Assembly: GCA_903953895.1 (NCBI GenBank) | Contig: CAJBLH010000078.1 | Coordinates: 1-42,542, forward strand | Length of the DNA stretch: 42,542 nucleotides | Origin: an uncultured Desulfobacteraceae bacterium | GTDB taxonomy: Bacteria > Desulfobacterota > Desulfobacteria > Desulfobacterales > Desulfatirhabdiaceae | Direction of reading: 5' to 3' | Shown: positions 34,289 through 42,266 of the stretch, in pieces | How positions within the stretch are numbered: position 1 is the first letter of the stretch | Layout of the letters: every line of letters starts with the position of its first letter | The notes under the pieces: model-generated | The model's database searches: none | Told to the model about the DNA's origin: nothing | What the model saw: the letters and a program-made list of their open reading frames with translations, nothing else | Program-made: the position numbers and the translations under genes

Positions 34289-35935
34289 ATGAAACGTTTT
34301 TTCAATACCGCTGGGCCGGTGAAATGCCACAACCATTACTGTATTCCACCGCTCGAGCGCCTCAATCTGCCTGAAATTCTTTCCCTGATCGACCAGGAGA
34401 AATATTTTGTACTGCATGCCCCCAGGCAGACCGGAAAAACATCCTGTCTTTTGGCGCTCATGGAGCATCTGAACCGGCAGAGCCGGTATGAATGTCTGTA
34501 TGTCAACGTTGAAATTGCTCAGTCCGCCAGACAGAATGTTCATCGCGGGATCAAGGGGATATTAAACGAGATATCGGAAAGAGCCAGAATCTATTTGCAG
34601 AACGACAGGATTCAGCGTATCTGGCCCGATATTTTATCCGTCAGCGGAGAAGAAGGCGCCTTAAATACGGTATTGACCCGATGGGCGGAAGAATCAGCCA
34701 AGCCCATTGTGTTATTGATCGATGAAATCGACGCCTTGATCGGAGATACCCTGATATCGGTGCTGCGTCAGCTTTGGGCCGGATACGACAAGCGGCCGCA
34801 GCATTTTCCGCAAAGTATTATTTTATGCGGTGTTCGGGATGTCCGGGATTACCGCATCCACTCGGAAAAGGAACAAGCAATCATTACCGGCGGCAGCGCG
34901 TTCAATATCAAGACAAAGTCCTTGCGTCTCGGAGATTTTACCCGTGAAGAAATGAACCGGCTATATGATCAGCATACGGAAGAAACTGCACAGATTTTTC
35001 TTCCAGAGACGATCGACCTGGCGTGGCAATATACCAATGGTCAACCGTGGATCATCAATGCACTGGGATATGAAGTCTGTTTTGAAATGACAGGGGGACA
35101 TATCCGAGAATATCCCATCCTGCCGGAAATGGTTGCCCAGGCCAAAGAAAATCTGATTTTACGCAGAGAAACCCATCTGGACCAACTGGCAGACAAGCTT
35201 AAGGAAGATCGGGTTCGAAGGGTCATCGGTCCCGTACTGGCTGGTTTTACTGAACCTGAAAAAATCCCTGTGGACGATTTGAATTATGTGTGTGATCTGG
35301 GACTGATTCGGATAGACGGCCAGATTCGAATTGCCAATGAAATTTATCGGGAGATTATCCCGCGGGAACTCAATTATTCGACCCAGGTCACGATCTCCCA
35401 TGAACCATCATGGTATATTCGTGAAGATGGAGCGCTGGATATGAAAAAGCTGCTATCAGCGTTTCAGGATTTTTTTCAGGAACATTCGGAACACTGGATG
35501 GAACGATTTGACTACAAAGAAGCCGGGCCGCAACTGCTGATCCAGGCTTTTTTGCAGCGGATCGTAAACGGCGGTGGTCGGATCGAGCGGGAGTATGGGT
35601 TGGGCCGAATGCGAACGGATCTTCTGGTGATATGGCCGATCAAAGAACCGGATGACAGACGGCAGATAACAGAGGACACAGGGTACCAGTCATCCGCCGA
35701 CCGGCATCCGGAGAAAAACCAGCGGGTGGTCATCGAATTGAAGATTCTCTATAAAAGCATGGAGAAGACCATCGATGCCGGCCTGCAACAGACCTGGAAG
35801 TATATGGACCGTTGCCGGGCCGATGAAGGACATCTGGTCATCTTTGACCGCAGCCCCAAAAAATCCTGGAAGAAAAAACGCTTTGTCATGGAAAAGCGCT
35901 TTCAGGCACATTCCATTACGGTGTGGGGGATGTAA
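34289..35935 (+). CDS. ATPase with C-terminal PD-(D/E)XK-like nuclease, copy 1
   Basis: The 548-residue protein belongs to an uncharacterised family of AAA-like ATP-binding proteins. The start FFNTAGPVKCHNHYCIPPLER is followed by Walker A HAPRQTGKTS (43-52) and Walker B VLLIDEID (141-148), then a possible sensor region FPQSIILCGVRDVRDYR (174-189). A middle part (about 215-400) looks helical/winged. The C-terminal domain has the PD-(D/E)XK pattern: Glu435 (EREYGLGR), Asp444 (RTDLL), Glu483-x-Lys485 (VIELK) and a Q...Y motif (QQTWKYMD). A stretch of ~26 residues is inserted between Asp444 and Glu483. Start set by CTAAGGA 8 nt before the ATG. No signal peptide, so cytosolic. Function unknown; defence or mobile-element-related nuclease is an inference. 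Confidence 0.85.
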   Translation: MKRFFNTAGPVKCHNHYCIPPLERLNLPEILSLIDQEKYFVLHAPRQTGKTSCLLALMEHLNRQSRYECLYVNVEIAQSARQNVHRGIKGILNEISERARIYLQNDRIQRIWPDILSVSGEEGALNTVLTRWAEESAKPIVLLIDEIDALIGDTLISVLRQLWAGYDKRPQHFPQSIILCGVRDVRDYRIHSEKEQAIITGGSAFNIKTKSLRLGDFTREEMNRLYDQHTEETAQIFLPETIDLAWQYTNGQPWIINALGYEVCFEMTGGHIREYPILPEMVAQAKENLILRRETHLDQLADKLKEDRVRRVIGPVLAGFTEPEKIPVDDLNYVCDLGLIRIDGQIRIANEIYREIIPRELNYSTQVTISHEPSWYIREDGALDMKKLLSAFQDFFQEHSEHWMERFDYKEAGPQLLIQAFLQRIVNGGGRIEREYGLGRMRTDLLVIWPIKEPDDRRQITEDTGYQSSADRHPEKNQRVVIELKILYKSMEKTIDAGLQQTWKYMDRCRADEGHLVIFDRSPKKSWKKKRFVMEKRFQAHSITVWGM

Positions 35936-35939
35936 CGAT

Positions 35940-36095
35940 ATGGGGATACCCCCGCGATCGTGGTTTTTTTCGTACAGTGGATTTACGGAGGAGGCTGTCG
36001 CGCGGATGAAAGCGGTTGGGATGTTCTGGTCGTCGCAAACCGAACTGAATGAGCTGCTCGATTATGCCGGTCTCAGGCGGTTGCCGGATTTATAG
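35940..36095 (+). pseudogene. Duplicated 3' end of the 37880-39670 gene
   Basis: Bases 35954-36095 match 39529-39670 at 140 of 142 positions, in frame, encoding RSWFFSYSGFTEEAV...LRRLPDL, the last 46 residues of the larger ATPase. Here they are joined to five residues (MGIPP) from sequence that also follows copy 3 (tggg-ataccc). The frame is open (51 residues) but lacks the rest of the gene, so it is a fragment moved by recombination rather than a working gene. Confidence 0.85.
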
Positions 36096-36128
36096 TGGTT
36101 GAACTTCAAATGAAAAAATACGTATTAC

Positions 36129-36155
36129 TTTCGTGTTTTTCGTGTATTTCGTGGT
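36129..36155. repeat. Three 9-bp units TTTCGTGnn
   Basis: TTTCGTGTT, TTTCGTGTA and TTTCGTGGT follow each other without a gap in the intergenic stretch between the 3'-end fragment and copy 2. Similar TTTCGTG-rich stretches are known to me as recurrent intergenic sequence in environmental bacterial genomes; the role is unknown. Confidence 0.6.
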
Positions 36156-36221
36156 TAATATATTTTTCACGGTAATAGCGATTTATCCCGAATCGTAAAT
36201 GATGACAAACGAGGTTCGATC

Positions 36222-37796
36222 ATGAAATTCTTTACCACCGAAGGCCCTGTCAATTGCCAGGATCATTACTGCCTGCCGCCGCTCGAGCGGTTCGATCTGG
36301 ATGAAATTCTCAATCTGATAGCCCTGAAAAAATACTTTCTGATGCATGCCCCCCGCCAGACCGGAAAGACCAGCAGCCTTCTGGCGCTGATGGACTACCT
36401 GAATCGGGAAGGCACCTACCGGGCGCTGTATGCCAACATCGAAGGGGCGCAGGCCGCACGGGAAGACATTGAAATGGGGACGGCGGAGGTGATTCACAGT
36501 ATCGCTTTTTCTGCACGGGATTTTTTGGGTGATCATGAAGCACTGATTCTTGCCGAAAAGATCGTGGCGCAGGTACCAGCGACATCGGTGATCAAGGAGT
36601 TTCTCAACCAATGGTGCCGGCGATCATCCATCCCGTCGGTGCTGATTCTGGACGAGGCGGATGCCCTGATCGGCGACACCCTCATCTCCCTGCTGCGGCA
36701 ACTGCGGTCCGGTTACACCAACCGGCCGACGCTGTTTCCCCAATCCGTCATTTTGTGTGGAGTTCGGGATATCAAGGATTACAGAATCCATTCGAGCAGA
36801 GAAAATACGGTGATCACCGGCGGCAGCGCCTTCAATATCAAGGCGGAATCGCTGCGGCTTGGGGATTTCATTGCTCGGGAAGTTAACACTCTCCTTCATG
36901 AGCATACCCAAGAAACCGGGCAGGTTTTTGCGGACGATGCCTGCCGATCGATATGGAACTATACACAGGGACAGCCCTGGCTGGTCAATGCCCTGGCTTA
37001 TGAAGTCTGCTTCAGGATGAAGGAAGGCCGGGATCGAACCCGTCCCATCACCTCCGCAATGGTTGTTCAGGCCAAGGAACAATTGATCGAAAGACGGGTG
37101 ACGCATCTGGATCAACTGGCCGACAAGCTGATGGAACCACGCGTCCGGCGGGTGGTGGAGCCTATGCTGGCTGGTCTCAGTCTGGAAAGTATGAATCCGG
37201 ATGATATTCAGTATGTGGTGGATTTGGGGCTGTGCCGGATGAAATCGACCGGCCTGATCGAAATCGCCAACCCCATCTACCGGGAGGTATTGCCACGGAC
37301 ATTGGCGTTTGTACCCCAGGCATCGCTGCCTCAGATTTCGCCGACCTGGCTGAAACTGGACGGCGGTTTAGACACACAGACCCTGCTTATGTCATTTCTG
37401 CTGTTCTGGCGTCAGCACGGGGAACCCCTCCTGCGCAGTGCGCCCTATCATGAAATTGCGCCGCATCTGGTGCTGATGGCGTTCATGCACCGGGTGGTCA
37501 ACGGCGGCGGCACCATCGATCGGGAATATGCCATTGGCAGCGGCCGGATGGACTTGTGTATCCGGTATGGGGAGGTGACCCTGGCCATCGAACTGAAAGT
37601 CTGGCGGGATGGGGAGCCGGACCCCTTATCCGAAGGCTTGGAGCAGATCGATGGCTATCTGGGAGGGCTGTCTATGGATACCGGCTGGCTGGTGATCTTC
37701 GACCGCCGAAGCGATCAGCCCCGGATTCATGAGCGGACATTCACGGAGTTTGCTCTGACGACAACCGGCAAGGCTATTACCGTAATTCGGGCGTAA
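36222..37796 (+). CDS. ATPase with C-terminal PD-(D/E)XK-like nuclease, copy 2 (diverged)
   Basis: The 524-residue protein is a clear but distant relative of copies 1 and 3 over its whole length. Walker A HAPRQTGKT (42-50), Walker B VLILDEAD (140-147), the shared block TLFPQSVILCGVRDIKDYRIH, and the nuclease residues Glu435 (DREYAIGSGR), Asp444 (GRMDL), Glu457-x-Lys459 (IELK) with Q475/Y479 are all present. It lacks the 26-residue insertion between the nuclease Asp and Glu that copies 1 and 3 carry, so it probably shows the ancestral form. GAGG lies 7 nt before the ATG. It was not homogenised with its neighbours, which suggests a different target or partner. Function unknown. Confidence 0.85.
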   Translation: MKFFTTEGPVNCQDHYCLPPLERFDLDEILNLIALKKYFLMHAPRQTGKTSSLLALMDYLNREGTYRALYANIEGAQAAREDIEMGTAEVIHSIAFSARDFLGDHEALILAEKIVAQVPATSVIKEFLNQWCRRSSIPSVLILDEADALIGDTLISLLRQLRSGYTNRPTLFPQSVILCGVRDIKDYRIHSSRENTVITGGSAFNIKAESLRLGDFIAREVNTLLHEHTQETGQVFADDACRSIWNYTQGQPWLVNALAYEVCFRMKEGRDRTRPITSAMVVQAKEQLIERRVTHLDQLADKLMEPRVRRVVEPMLAGLSLESMNPDDIQYVVDLGLCRMKSTGLIEIANPIYREVLPRTLAFVPQASLPQISPTWLKLDGGLDTQTLLMSFLLFWRQHGEPLLRSAPYHEIAPHLVLMAFMHRVVNGGGTIDREYAIGSGRMDLCIRYGEVTLAIELKVWRDGEPDPLSEGLEQIDGYLGGLSMDTGWLVIFDRRSDQPRIHERTFTEFALTTTGKAITVIRA

Positions 37797-37815
37797 GGTG
37801 ATTTACATTATTATA

Positions 37816-37868
37816 AAGTATGAATTATGAATGAAGGATAATTCCAGTTTGATTCATAATTCATACTT
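37816..37868. repeat. Perfect 17-bp inverted repeat between copy 2 and the fourth ATPase
   Basis: aagtatgaattatgaat (37816-37832) and its exact reverse complement (37852-37868) enclose a 19-base loop. It follows the copy 2 stop by 19 bp and ends 11 bp before the next gene. It could be a terminator without U-tract, an operator, or another small palindromic repeat. Confidence 0.7.
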
Positions 37869-37879
37869 GAAATGTCGAG

Positions 37880-39670
37880 ATGATTATGGAAAAAAAACTC
37901 CCAGCGTATGCCATCCGCCCCATTGTTCCGGAGCCGGTTTATACCGACCGGAAAGAGCATCTGGATTATCTGTACCAGGCGGCGCTGGACGCCGTCGAAC
38001 GCCGCACCCTGTCGCTGGTGCTGTTGGGACAGCGCCGGATGGGAAAGACCGAGATATTCAAGCGGGTGGTGAACCGGCTGTTTTTCGGGCAGGAACATTA
38101 TGCGGATATCCATCGATCCGTGGTGCCGGTGTATTACTGTTTTCAGGATACCATAACGGACCGGTGGGATTTCAGCCTGAAATATGTCGAGAATTTCATT
38201 CGCTGGTATCTGGCGTTTCGATTGAGAGACGTTACGATTCTGTCATCCAAAGAAGTTACCCGGGAAAATCTGGTACGATTTTTGACGGACCGTCTCGATC
38301 AGTTTGGGGAAATGGAAGCAGCACTCAATTATTATGAAGGGTTTTTGAAGAAGGATGTTACCCTTCCTGAAAGTGCTGCCTTGTCCATTCCCCGACTTGT
38401 GTCGGACTGGCATGAGGCCACGATCGTGATGTTTATAGACGAGTTTCAGAACACCCGGCTGCCTCAGTACGGATTCGATGTGGTTGGCTTCATGCAGGAG
38501 GCGGTTGAATCGCCGACCTGTCCGCATTTCGTGACGGGGTCGGCCATGAGCATTCTGGCGCGGGAGATTCTGGGGCGGGGGTCGCTGTTCGGGCGGTTTG
38601 AAAGCGACCCCATTCAGGAAATGACCCCATATTGGGGAACCGAGCTGGCTGTGAAATCCGCTGAATATTATCATGCCGTCATCTCACCATCGCTGGCCCC
38701 GGTGATAGCGGAGCGGTGCGGCGGCAATCCGTTTTATATCACAGCGGTGATTCGTCAGTCCGCCAAACAGAACAAGCCTCTGACTGACGAAACCGTATTA
38801 AACGAGATTCTGGCCGTCGATCTGTCCTCCGGCTTTATCTGGGGAGAGTTGAGCGATCAGGTCAGTCGGTGGATCGCCCGGATCAACGAACATCAGATCA
38901 CCAAATGGGTGCTGTATCTATCCGCCCTGGAAGAAGGGGACAGGATCGATCTGGAACGGATTCAGCGTCAGATACGGGAAAAGGAAGGCCGGGATGTGCC
39001 GATGGATGTCATCCGGGATGTGCTGATCAAGCTGTCCCGCGGCGATCTGCTGGATTACATGGAGCTGGGCGGGTGGTTCCGGAAGGTGCAGGACCCGATT
39101 CTTCTGGAATTTCTGAAGGTCTGGGGAAAAATTGAGGTCGAGGGCATCAGCCCCTACCGGGTTCAAAAAGATATTCAGCAGAAATATCAGACCCTGGAAA
39201 AGCGAATCCGTGATCATCTGGGCTATGTGGCGGAGATTTACATGGCGCAGATATTGTGGAATTGCCAGAACAAGACCGTCCCCGGCCGGTGGTTCAATCA
39301 GGAGCAGGATATCGACGTACCATGGCATTTCAACTATATCTGGCACAGAACCCGCATTGGCGCCGGCAGGAACATGGAGCTGGATATCGAGGCGGCAGCC
39401 GGTGCGGAAATCTGGATCTGCGAAAGCAAATGGTGGAAGGATAGAAAAGCCGGCGTCCATGATGTCGAAATTCTGATCGAAAAAGGCAATCTGTTTCGGC
39501 TTAAAGAAGGAGCCGGGCTGAAAACGCTGCGATCGTGGTTTTTTTCGTACAGTGGATTTACGGAGGAGGCTGTCGCGCGGATGAAAGCGGTTGGGATGTT
39601 CTGGTCGTCGCAAACCGAACTGAATGAGCTGCTCGATTTTGCCGGTCTCAGGCGGTTGCCGGATTTATAA
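37880..39670 (+). CDS. P-loop ATPase (archaeal-ATPase-like) with C-terminal nuclease-like domain
   Basis: The 596-residue protein is not a close relative of copies 1-3. Its start (YTDRKEHLDYLYQ) and Walker A LLGQRRMGKTEI (48-59) with Walker B IVMFIDEFQ (182-190) resemble the archaeal-type STAND-like ATPases. A winged-helix-like middle (about 330-410: SALEEGDRIDLERIQRQI, LIKLSRGDLLDY) fits that group too. The C-terminal part carries Glu452, Asp502 (MELDIEA) and Glu515-x-Lys517 (CESKWW), a PD-(D/E)XK-like set. Two starts are near (37880, 37886); the second has the better-placed purine-rich stretch. Its last 142 bp are also present behind copy 1. Function unknown; such ATPases are often found in mobile or defence regions. 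Confidence 0.82.
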   Translation: MIMEKKLPAYAIRPIVPEPVYTDRKEHLDYLYQAALDAVERRTLSLVLLGQRRMGKTEIFKRVVNRLFFGQEHYADIHRSVVPVYYCFQDTITDRWDFSLKYVENFIRWYLAFRLRDVTILSSKEVTRENLVRFLTDRLDQFGEMEAALNYYEGFLKKDVTLPESAALSIPRLVSDWHEATIVMFIDEFQNTRLPQYGFDVVGFMQEAVESPTCPHFVTGSAMSILAREILGRGSLFGRFESDPIQEMTPYWGTELAVKSAEYYHAVISPSLAPVIAERCGGNPFYITAVIRQSAKQNKPLTDETVLNEILAVDLSSGFIWGELSDQVSRWIARINEHQITKWVLYLSALEEGDRIDLERIQRQIREKEGRDVPMDVIRDVLIKLSRGDLLDYMELGGWFRKVQDPILLEFLKVWGKIEVEGISPYRVQKDIQQKYQTLEKRIRDHLGYVAEIYMAQILWNCQNKTVPGRWFNQEQDIDVPWHFNYIWHRTRIGAGRNMELDIEAAAGAEIWICESKWWKDRKAGVHDVEILIEKGNLFRLKEGAGLKTLRSWFFSYSGFTEEAVARMKAVGMFWSSQTELNELLDFAGLRRLPDL

Positions 39671-39735
39671 CGATTGAACGTCACCCGATGTACCGAAAGC
39701 ATTTTATTGGGGCTGGGTTCTATCTTCGTCCACAT

Positions 39736-39777
39736 GTTGGCGCAATTATTCAAGGCCATTCAATTCATGCAATAACA
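39736..39777 (+). repeat. 42-bp direct repeat, left copy
   Basis: This stretch (gttggcgcaattattcaagg, then ccatt...aataaca) matches 41686-41727 at 37 of 42 positions, same orientation. The two copies bracket ATPase copy 3 and the truncated Uma2 gene. Confidence 0.75.
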
Positions 39778-39791
39778 GAAGGATCAAACGC

Positions 39792-41444
39792 TTGAAACGT
39801 TTTTTCAACACCGCTGGGCCGGTGAAATGCCACAATCATTACTGTATTCCACCGCTCGAGCGCCTCAATCTGCCTGAAATTCTTTCCCTGATCGACCAGG
39901 AGAAATATTTTGTGCTGCATGCCCCCAGGCAGACCGGAAAAACATCCTGTCTTTTGGCGCTCATGGAGCATCTGAACCGACAGGGGCGGTATGAATGTCT
40001 GTATGTCAACGTTGAAATTGCTCAGTCCGCCAGACAGAATGTTCATCGCGGAATCAAGGGGATATTGAACGAGATATCGGAAAGAGCCAGAATCTATTTG
40101 CAGAACGACAGGATTCAGCGTATCTGGCCCGATATTTTATCTGTCAGCGGAGAAGAAGGTGCGCTGAACACGGTATTGACCCGGTGGGCGGAAGAATCAC
40201 CCAAACCCATTGTTTTATTGATCGATGAAATCGACGCCTTGATCGGAGACACCTTGATATCTGTGCTGCGCCAGCTTCGGGCCGGATACGACAAGCGGCC
40301 GCAGCATTTTCCGCAAAGCATTATTTTATGCGGTGTCCGGGATGTACGAGATTACCGGATTCATTCGGACAAGGAAAATTCGGTCATCACCGGCGGCAGC
40401 GCATTCAATATCAAGACCAAATCCTTGAGACTCGGGGATTTTACCCGCAAAGAAATGAACAGCCTCTACCAACAGCATACGGATGAAACGTCGCAGATTT
40501 TTCTTCCCGAAACCATCGATCTGGCATGGGAATACACCAACGGCCAGCCATGGATTGTAAACGCGCTGGGATATGAAGTTTGCTTTGAAATGGAAGCGGA
40601 ACATATCCGGCAAAATCCGATAACACCGGACATGCTGGCTCAGGCCAAAGAAAATCTGATTATCAGGCGCGAAACCCATCTGGATCAACTCATGGACAAG
40701 CTTCAGGAAGCTCGTGTCATACGGGTGCTGGGACCGATTCTTGAAGGAAAGACGTTAACGCAGTCCTTTCAGAAAGATGATATCGGATATGTGCTGGATA
40801 TCGGTCTTATCCGGCAGGCGGCCAACGGGGAGATTCAACTGGCGAACCGGATATACCAGGAGATCATTCCGCGTGAGCTGGTGTGGAACATTCAATCCGG
40901 AATGACAGAAAAAACGTCCTGGTATATCCGGGAAGATGGTCTGCTGGATATGAAAAAGCTGCTTTCGGCGTTTCAGAATTTTTTTCAGGAGCATTCGGAA
41001 CACTGGATCGAGCGATTTGATTACAAAGAAGCCGGGCCGCAACTGCTGATCCAGGCATTTTTGCAGCGGATCATAAACGGCGGCGGTCGGATCGAGCGGG
41101 AGTATGGGTTGGGCCGAATGCGAACGGACCTTCTGGTGATATGGCCGATCAAAGAACCGGAGGACATACGTCAGATAACAGAGGACACGGAGTACCAGTC
41201 GTCCGCCGACCGTCAACCGGAGAAAAACCAGCGAGTGGTCATCGAATTGAAGATTCTCTATAAAAGCATGGAGAAGACCATCGATGCCGGCCTGCAACAG
41301 ACCTGGGAGTATATGGACCGTTGCCGGGCCGATGAAGGGCATCTGGTCATCTTTGACCGCAGCCCCAAAAAATCCTGGAAGAAAAAACGCTTTGTCATGG
41401 AAAAGCGTTTTCAGGCACATTCCATTACGGTGTGGGGGATGTAA
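39792..41444 (+). CDS. ATPase with C-terminal PD-(D/E)XK-like nuclease, copy 3
   Basis: The 550-residue protein is almost identical to copy 1 in residues 1-190 (five or so differences) and from about 402 to the end, but clearly diverged between about 215 and 400, with two extra residues there. All ATPase and nuclease motifs are kept (Walker A HAPRQTGKTS, Walker B VLLIDEID, RTDLL with Asp446, and IELK with Glu485/Lys487), including the insertion in the nuclease core. The start is TTG where copy 1 has ATG, in an otherwise conserved setting (AAGGATCAAACG just before it), which may lower its expression. A truncated Uma2 gene follows. Function unknown. Confidence 0.85.
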   Translation: MKRFFNTAGPVKCHNHYCIPPLERLNLPEILSLIDQEKYFVLHAPRQTGKTSCLLALMEHLNRQGRYECLYVNVEIAQSARQNVHRGIKGILNEISERARIYLQNDRIQRIWPDILSVSGEEGALNTVLTRWAEESPKPIVLLIDEIDALIGDTLISVLRQLRAGYDKRPQHFPQSIILCGVRDVRDYRIHSDKENSVITGGSAFNIKTKSLRLGDFTRKEMNSLYQQHTDETSQIFLPETIDLAWEYTNGQPWIVNALGYEVCFEMEAEHIRQNPITPDMLAQAKENLIIRRETHLDQLMDKLQEARVIRVLGPILEGKTLTQSFQKDDIGYVLDIGLIRQAANGEIQLANRIYQEIIPRELVWNIQSGMTEKTSWYIREDGLLDMKKLLSAFQNFFQEHSEHWIERFDYKEAGPQLLIQAFLQRIINGGGRIEREYGLGRMRTDLLVIWPIKEPEDIRQITEDTEYQSSADRQPEKNQRVVIELKILYKSMEKTIDAGLQQTWEYMDRCRADEGHLVIFDRSPKKSWKKKRFVMEKRFQAHSITVWGM

Positions 41445-41448
41445 CAAT

Positions 41449-41751
41449 GTGGGAATACCCAAAAAAACCATCGAGACCACCACAGCAGATGAATATTTTT
41501 CCCTTGAACGGCAATCTGTGGAAAGAAACGAATTTTATCAGGGAGAATGTATGGCCATGGCCGGAGGTTCACGATGGCATAACCGTCTGGCCGGACAGAT
41601 TTTCGCTGCCTTGATCCACCATCTTGATGGGAAACCCTGTACGCCGTATATGGCGGATATTCGTCTCAGTCCAATTTTCCATTACGTTGGCGGAATTATA
41701 CAAGGCCATTCGATTCACGCAATAGCACGTGTTCTGCCCCGCTATTCGTAG
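41449..41751 (+). pseudogene. Uma2-family (DUF820) gene, truncated
   Basis: From a GTG at 41449 the frame reads VGIPKKTIETTTADEYFSLE, then RQSVERNEFYQGECMAMAGGSR, HNRLAGQIFAAL, DGKPCTPYMADIRL. This is the N-terminal half of a Uma2-family endonuclease-like protein (PD-(D/E)XK fold, usually ~185 residues). After YMADIRLSP the similarity ends, within the region of the 42-bp repeat (41686-41727), and the frame stops at 41751. The DEF/ExK core expected further on is missing, so it is broken. Its end overlaps the convergent toxin gene by 10 bp. Confidence 0.75.
41686..41727 (+). repeat. 42-bp direct repeat, right copy
   Basis: Matches 39736-39777 at 37 of 42 positions and lies exactly where the Uma2 gene loses similarity to its family, 14 bp before the toxin stop. 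This is the likely breakpoint of the rearrangement that truncated Uma2. Confidence 0.75.
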
Positions 41752-42005
41752 TGAGTCCACATGCGAATGACTTTGACAGTTTTTTGATCATCTATAACCT
41801 GATAAATTAACCGGTGCTGAATATTTATTCGCCGAGAAAAAGCGCCTGCTAAATCACCGACGAGCTTTTCATAGGCTGGTGGAACTTGGTAAGGATTCTC
41901 GCGTAGGATTTGAAGTAATGTTTCAGCTTTCGTTCTGAGTCCAGACGTAGTTAATTTTTTAGCATCCTTCTGGGCTAGCTTCGTGAAAACGAGTCTCCAA
42001 CTCAC
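41742..42005 (-). CDS. yoeB: YoeB-type toxin (RelE superfamily mRNA interferase)
   Basis: The 87-residue protein matches YoeB, a ribosome-dependent mRNA endonuclease that blocks translation. Family blocks are all there: VFTKLAQKDAKKL, KLVGDLAGAFSRRINIQHRLIY and the end RMWTHYE. The catalytic residues Glu46, Arg65 and the C-terminal His (His85; His83 in E. coli) are present, so it should be active. The start is GTG overlapping the antitoxin stop as GTGA, with AGGGGA upstream; an in-frame TTG one codon earlier is less likely. It is the second gene of a toxin-antitoxin operon. Confidence 0.93.
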   Translation of the reverse strand: MSWRLVFTKLAQKDAKKLTTSGLRTKAETLLQILRENPYQVPPAYEKLVGDLAGAFSRRINIQHRLIYQVIDDQKTVKVIRMWTHYE

Positions 42006-42244
42006 CAATCGAGTTCCCCTCTACATTCATCCAGTGGCGTTGCTAAACCTTCACGGATAGACTCCCGCATACCAGGAATGTTTAAAAGATACATGGTTTC
42101 TTGAATTGAACGCCAGTCATCCTCAGATATTAAAACGGCGTTTCCACGTTTGCCTGTTATAAGGATTGGCTCGTGAGATGACGATGTTTGATCGATAAGT
42201 CGATACAGATTGGTTCTTGCCTCTGTGGCTGATAATGTCGGCAT
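42002..42244 (-). CDS. yefM: YefM-type antitoxin (Phd/YefM family)
   Basis: The 80-residue protein has the N-terminal DNA-binding Phd/YefM fold (TLSATEARTNLYRLIDQ, ILITGKRGNAVLISEDDW) and the C-terminal toxin-binding tail (ETMYLLNIPGMRESIREG). It neutralises YoeB and represses the operon with it. The start at 42244 follows GAGGT at a good distance; the frame also opens 4 codons upstream without a ribosome-binding site. It is encoded before the toxin, as usual. Confidence 0.94.
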   Translation of the reverse strand: MPTLSATEARTNLYRLIDQTSSSHEPILITGKRGNAVLISEDDWRSIQETMYLLNIPGMRESIREGLATPLDECRGELDW

Positions 42245-42266
42245 GGTACACCTCATTTTTTGATTA

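Noticed and set aside
41432-41614. 60-codon plus-strand frame overlapping the Uma2 remnant in another frame
   Set aside because: The Uma2 similarity lies in the frame from 41449; the other frame has no family features.
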